Source: Clostridiales bacterium (GTDB lineage: Bacteria > Bacillota > Clostridia > Oscillospirales > Acutalibacteraceae). Taken from it: 37,243 bases of DNA. Under the pieces are notes generated by a model. The model searched no databases. It was not told where the DNA came from and saw only the letters and a list, made by a program, of their open reading frames with translations. The position numbers and the translations under genes were made by a program. How positions within the stretch are numbered: position 1 is the first letter of the stretch; each line of letters starts with the position of its first letter. Where the stretch lies: NCBI GenBank assembly GCA_022800315.1, contig JAAWQC010000024.1, positions 1 to 37,243 on the forward strand, written 5' to 3'. Shown here in pieces: positions 32,181 to 37,243 of the stretch.

Positions 32181-32549
32181 TCACTTGTTCGGTACGATCT
32201 CCAGCCAGTACCCGTCGGGGTCCTCGATAAAATAAATCCCCATCGCGGGATTCTCGAAGCAGATGCAGCCCATCGCCTGGTGCTTTTCATGGGCCGCGTC
32301 GAAGTCGTCGGGGCGGAAGGCCAGATGGAACTCGTTGTCCCCTAAATTATACGGCTCCTTCCGGTCGCGCAGCCAGGTCAGCTCCAGCTCGAAATCGCTC
32401 TCGTCGTTGCCGATATACACGATGAGATAGCTGCCGTCCGCCGGTTCGATGCGGTGGCGCTCGGTAAGGCCCAGCGCCTCCTCGTAAAAAGCCATTGACC
32501 GCTTCAGGTCGAACACATTGTAGTTCTCGTGGATCATCTTGAAGGTCAT
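32181..32549 (-). CDS. VOC-family protein, glyoxalase I-like
   Basis: 122 residues. The four metal ligands of glyoxalase I are in place: H7, E56, H75 and E117, as in the Ni/Co-type bacterial enzymes. Motifs: HENYNVFDLKRSMAFYEEALGL, NEFHLAFR, IYFIEDPDGYWLEIVP. The likely reaction is methylglyoxal hemithioacetal to S-lactoyl-thiol, although the thiol cofactor in this group is unclear. AAAGGA lies upstream of the ATG at 32549. It is the last gene of a minus-strand group with the nucleotidyltransferase and hemW. Confidence 0.92.
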   Translation of the reverse strand: MTFKMIHENYNVFDLKRSMAFYEEALGLTERHRIEPADGSYLIVYIGNDESDFELELTWLRDRKEPYNLGDNEFHLAFRPDDFDAAHEKHQAMGCICFENPAMGIYFIEDPDGYWLEIVPNK

Positions 32550-32573
32550 GGTAACCGTCCTTTCTCTCCCGTT

Positions 32574-33251
32574 TTATCCGTCCTGCCGGCTGCGGAGCAG
32601 GCCGCCGCACCAGTCGAGGAGGGCTTGCCGCGCCTCGGTGAGGGCCGCGGGGCTCCAGTCCCTCATCTGCGCCCGCTTCCCTTCGGTCTCCAATATCCGC
32701 CGGTCCGTGCCCTCCAGCAGGGGCAGCAGCTCCCGCCGGGAACCGGCGTAGACGCCGGTGCGGCAATAGGTATGGGCCTGCAGGATAAAAAAGGCGCCTT
32801 TATACAGACCCGGCAGGGCCGCCTCCGGGTCGCGGTCATACAGGGCGCTGTGGCAGGCCGCGTGGTAGAGGTTGGCCGCCCCGATGTGCACCGCCTGTGC
32901 CGCGTCGGCGGGCCCGGTGGGGGGAACCAGCCCCTCCAGCGACCCGATCAGGGGCCGGGTATCCCGTACCAGCTGGGACAGGTCGTAGCGGGGCCAGCCT
33001 GCCAGCTCCTCCCGCCCGCTGAGAAAGCCGCAGGCCCGCTCCCCGTCGGGCATGGCGGCCACCACGCCCCGGTAGACCAGCAGGTCGGCCGCCGAGACGG
33101 TGTCCAGCACACTCACCAGGTCGATGTCGCTGTGGTCGGTGGCCTCGCCCCTCTGAAAGCTCCCCTGCAGTCCCAAAAACAGCAGGCGGTCTCCAAAAAC
33201 GGCACACAGCTTTTCGGTCATTTCCGCCAGCCAGCGGTCGATGTCGAACAT
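32574..33251 (-). CDS. Nucleotidyltransferase-fold protein
   Basis: 225 residues. The N-terminal part shows the polymerase-beta-like signature GSFQRGEATDHSDIDLV (GS, then D-x-D at about 41-43), so Mg binding is plausible. The C-terminal part is helical, as in stand-alone aminoglycoside- or antitoxin-type nucleotidyltransferases. No HEPN partner lies next to it, so a toxin-antitoxin pair is not supported. AAGGAGG lies before the ATG. It is 18 nt after hemW and 24 nt before the glyoxalase-like gene, a likely operon. Confidence 0.85.
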   Translation of the reverse strand: MFDIDRWLAEMTEKLCAVFGDRLLFLGLQGSFQRGEATDHSDIDLVSVLDTVSAADLLVYRGVVAAMPDGERACGFLSGREELAGWPRYDLSQLVRDTRPLIGSLEGLVPPTGPADAAQAVHIGAANLYHAACHSALYDRDPEAALPGLYKGAFFILQAHTYCRTGVYAGSRRELLPLLEGTDRRILETEGKRAQMRDWSPAALTEARQALLDWCGGLLRSRQDG

Positions 33252-33269
33252 GTCGTCCTCCTTATGGTG

Positions 33270-34433
33270 TCAGAAGCCCAATACTTTCCCGATCAGGACG
33301 TTGGAGAGCAGGAACCCCGAACGGGTCAGGCGGATGCCCCCGCCGTCGCTGACGATCAGCTCCGCCGGCAGTTTTGCCGCCCGCTCCCGCCACAGCTGGG
33401 GCAGGGGATGGCCGAACCGGGCGGCAAACCCCGCCTCGGTGACCCCTTCGGTCAGCCGCAGGCGCAGCATGAGGTACTCGCTCTCCCCGTTTTCCAGTAA
33501 CGCGGCGTCCTGCCCTTCCTCCGCCTCGGCGGCAGGCCCCGCCCCGTCTAAAAAGGCCCGCAGGTCCCGCGGGTAATAAAACCGCCGCCCGCCCATAAAG
33601 GAATGGGCCGCGGGGCCGATGCCGAGATACTCGTCCCCCTGCCAGTACTTGAGATTGTGGCGGCTCTCGTCCCCCGGCCGGGCAAAGTTGGAGATTTCGT
33701 ACTGCCGGTAGCCGAAGGCCTCCAACGACGCGCAGGCGATCAGGTACCGCTCCGCCGCCTCGTCCTCGTCCGGCAGGTCAAGGGTGTCCCGCCGGTCAAA
33801 GTAGGGGGTGCCCTCCTCGATTTTCAGCAGATAGGCGGACACATGCCCCACGCCCAGTTCCGCCGCCGCCGCCGCCGAGGCGACGAGGGAGTCGGCGGTC
33901 TGTCCCGGCGTGGCCAGCATCAGGTCGAGGGAAAGGCTGCCGACGCCCGCTGCGCGGGCGTCGGCAGCGGCTCGGGCGGTCTGCTCAAAAGCGTGCCGGC
34001 GGCCCAGCGCCCGCAGCTCGCCGTCGTCCGCCGACTGCATGCCCAGTGACACCCGGTTGCCTCCCGCGGCGGCAAAGGCACACAGCGTCTCACGAAGGCC
34101 ATCGCCGGGATTGGCCTCCAGCGTGATTTCCGGCGGGTGTTCCCCGCCGAACAGATGGAACTCCGCGTCCGCCGCCCCGATGAGGCGGGCCAGCCGTTTC
34201 CCGCCCAGCAGGGAAGGGGTGCCCCCGCCGAAATACAGGGTGTCGGCCCGGCGGCCCTCCAGCCGCTGCGCCCAGCAGGCGATCGTGCCGCACAGGGCGT
34301 CGGTGTACCGGTCCAGCAGGGCATCGTCCCAGCCGTTTGCGCCCCGCGGCAGGGAGTAAAAATCGCAGTAGGGGCACTTGGACACACAGAAGGGGATGTG
34401 CAGGTACAGGCCGATAGAGGGCCGTTCGTTCAT
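33270..34433 (-). CDS. hemW: Radical SAM heme chaperone HemW
   Basis: 387 residues from the ATG at 34433, the second of two ATGs, with GAGGTG about 6 nt upstream. The cluster motif PFCVSKCPYCDFYS (C-x3-C-x2-C-D-F) is of the HemW type, not HemN, which has an extra Cys. The core GGGTPSLL and NPGDGLRETL follow. HemW binds heme and hands it to target enzymes; older names call it a coproporphyrinogen oxidase. It follows lepA, the classical Firmicutes order. A 13-bp hairpin (34474-34504) lies between lepA and hemW. Confidence 0.95.
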   Translation of the reverse strand: MNERPSIGLYLHIPFCVSKCPYCDFYSLPRGANGWDDALLDRYTDALCGTIACWAQRLEGRRADTLYFGGGTPSLLGGKRLARLIGAADAEFHLFGGEHPPEITLEANPGDGLRETLCAFAAAGGNRVSLGMQSADDGELRALGRRHAFEQTARAAADARAAGVGSLSLDLMLATPGQTADSLVASAAAAAELGVGHVSAYLLKIEEGTPYFDRRDTLDLPDEDEAAERYLIACASLEAFGYRQYEISNFARPGDESRHNLKYWQGDEYLGIGPAAHSFMGGRRFYYPRDLRAFLDGAGPAAEAEEGQDAALLENGESEYLMLRLRLTEGVTEAGFAARFGHPLPQLWRERAAKLPAELIVSDGGGIRLTRSGFLLSNVLIGKVLGF

Positions 34434-34473
34434 CATGTCCACCTCAACCGGTTCGAATCGTGCAGGGCGTATA

Positions 34474-34504
34474 ACGGGGAGGTTATCCGATATAACCTCC
34501 CCGT
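34474..34504. terminator. Hairpin between lepA and hemW
   Basis: ACGGGGAGGTTAT (34474-34486)/ATAACCTCCCCGT (34492-34504), loop CCGAT. No T-run on the minus strand, so it may only stabilise or attenuate the transcript. Confidence 0.5.
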
Positions 34505-34511
34505 CCGATCA

Positions 34512-36335
<1,824 letters not shown>

Positions 36336-36392
36336 AAGGATCACCTCGTTGTTGGATTGGGGCCTGTGCGGACGCCTCCGCTCTGAATGAGT

Positions 36393-36422
36393 AGTATACC
36401 ACGGGGAAAGCCCTGTCCGCAA
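36393..36422 (-). promoter_or_regulatory. lepA promoter
   Basis: TTGCGG (36422-36417), an 18-nt spacer and TATACT (36398-36393). Confidence 0.65.
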
Positions 36423-36498
36423 CAGGGGAAGAAAAATTGAGAGGAAGGGAACACCTGAACTATTTTTCACTCATACCGAACTCTCTAAAGCCAATTTA

Positions 36499-36540
36499 AA
36501 TAAAAGACCATGTCTGCGGTTAACTGCAGACATGGTCTTT
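36499..36540. terminator. 17-bp terminator hairpin
   Basis: 36499-36515 is the exact inverse of 36524-36540 (AAAAGACCATGTCTGC core), loop GGTTAACT, with A- and T-rich ends. It ends the NYN gene on the minus strand and works in both directions. Confidence 0.88.
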
Positions 36541-36593
36541 TATCCCTTGGAGTCACCGTGCTTATTCTCCTCAGTGGTCTCGCAAGGGGCGGG

Positions 36594-37243
36594 TTAGTTC
36601 TGTTTTTCTTTTGTTCTCAAATAGTCCGACTTAGTGCCAGGTTTAGGGGTTTTGTATTCAAGCCCATCAATATGCTCATGTAAACTGGGCCGAATGGTAT
36701 GCCACATAGGATCTAAAATAAAGTCGATCCCTTCCCTCCTGGCGTGTTTGGCCGCCGGCACAAAATCGCTATCTCCTGCAATAAGTATAATCTGATTGAC
36801 TAAGCGTTTGTATGCCAAGGAGGCTATATCAAGACCTATCTTCATATCCACGCCTTTTTGTTGAATATCCAAACGCAAATCCTTTATTGTTAGGGAATCC
36901 ACCGTTATTTTCCCGCTTAACAGTTCTTTTACTTTATCAGGTATTATTATATACGCTGCATTGCTATCATTTAATTCGCCCATCCGTAAAGCTAATTTGC
37001 GCCGTTTTCTTAATTCTCCTAGAAACTGTATTCTCCATTCATACTGTGGGGTTTTCATAAGCGAGACTGTCTTTTTATCAATGGGGTTGTAGACATTTTT
37101 ATCAGACGGAGGACAATCATAATAGAATATTCTATACAACTCTCGTTCTTCCGCTTTATGTTTTAAATGTCTATAGCAGTATTCTTCTAATTCATTCGCT
37201 CTATCCTGAGGTGATTTGTCGCCAAAAAGAGCATATGCTCTTT
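36594..37243 (-). CDS. NYN-domain (PIN-like) protein, 5' end outside window
   Basis: The frame is open to the window edge; about 215 codons are seen, and the start lies beyond 37243. The visible N-terminal part reads YALFGDKSPQDRANELEEYC and ELYRIFYYDCPPS, common in bacterial NYN proteins. GVDMKIGLDIASLA and LIAGDSDFVPA carry the conserved acidic residues of this PIN-like nuclease fold, so metal-dependent RNase activity is plausible; the N-terminal Asp motif (IDGxN) is expected outside the window. AT-rich coding unlike the neighbouring lepA suggests an acquired gene. It faces the terminator at 36499. Confidence 0.88.
   Translation of the reverse strand, partial: RAYALFGDKSPQDRANELEEYCYRHLKHKAEERELYRIFYYDCPPSDKNVYNPIDKKTVSLMKTPQYEWRIQFLGELRKRRKLALRMGELNDSNAAYIIIPDKVKELLSGKITVDSLTIKDLRLDIQQKGVDMKIGLDIASLAYKRLVNQIILIAGDSDFVPAAKHARREGIDFILDPMWHTIRPSLHEHIDGLEYKTPKPGTKSDYLRTKEKQN

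Noticed and set aside
32574..33251. MNT/HEPN toxin-antitoxin pair
   Set aside because: The nucleotidyltransferase has no HEPN partner; it sits in an operon with hemW and a glyoxalase-like gene.

Overview
The window looks like a chromosomal segment of a Gram-positive, Prp-containing Clostridia member, probably an Oscillospiraceae/Ruminococcaceae-type gut anaerobe. The basis is the gene order rpmG-secE-nusG-rplK-rplA-rplJ-rplL, the rplU-prp-rpmA-obgE operon with the Prp-cleavable L27 extension, a T-box in front of thrS, a sortase-type tail (NPKTG) and high GC in the genes. This is inferred from gene content; no database search was possible.

Layout. 1-750: dispersed repeat, a perfect palindrome and a small unknown gene. 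837-3197: T-box-controlled thrS. 3265-3436: tRNA-Gly(CCC) with its own promoter and terminator. 3485-6647: TetR regulator overlapping a radical SAM gene, behind a promoter buried in a 17-bp-arm inverted repeat; then a GNAT-like acyltransferase gene. 6650-7764: divergent ribbon-helix-helix and XRE regulators with a duplicated gene tail and terminator. 7781-11685 (minus): translation/secretion cluster with the L10 leader. 11796-17150 (plus): a small secreted protein followed by three multi-pass membrane proteins, an ABC ATPase and two membrane-anchored extracytoplasmic proteins, an uncharacterised export or immunity-like system. 17268-19792 (minus): obgE, rpmA, prp, rplU. 20195-22249 (minus): cell-wall-anchored SGNH hydrolase. 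22341-23415 (plus): an orphan gene whose leader holds two tandem copies of a two-hairpin element. 23443-27539 (minus): response regulator, histidine kinase and membrane-anchored HtrA protease, an envelope-stress type set. 27790-29698 (plus): a pair of bacterial PH-domain membrane proteins. 29671-32177: repeat-rich accessory stretch with a WYL regulator, an XRE regulator and palindromic GC-rich elements. 32181-36422 (minus): lepA, hemW, a nucleotidyltransferase and a glyoxalase-like gene. 36594-37243 (minus): a NYN-domain gene cut by the window end.

The candidates for something new are (a) the 11.8-17.1 kb secreted-protein/ABC operon, (b) the tandem structured leader at 22378-22555 with its orphan gene, and (c) the TetR double palindrome controlling a radical SAM enzyme. 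Several starts were moved downstream to the ribosome binding site, and rpmG (49 aa) and a 48-codon ORF were found by direct reading.
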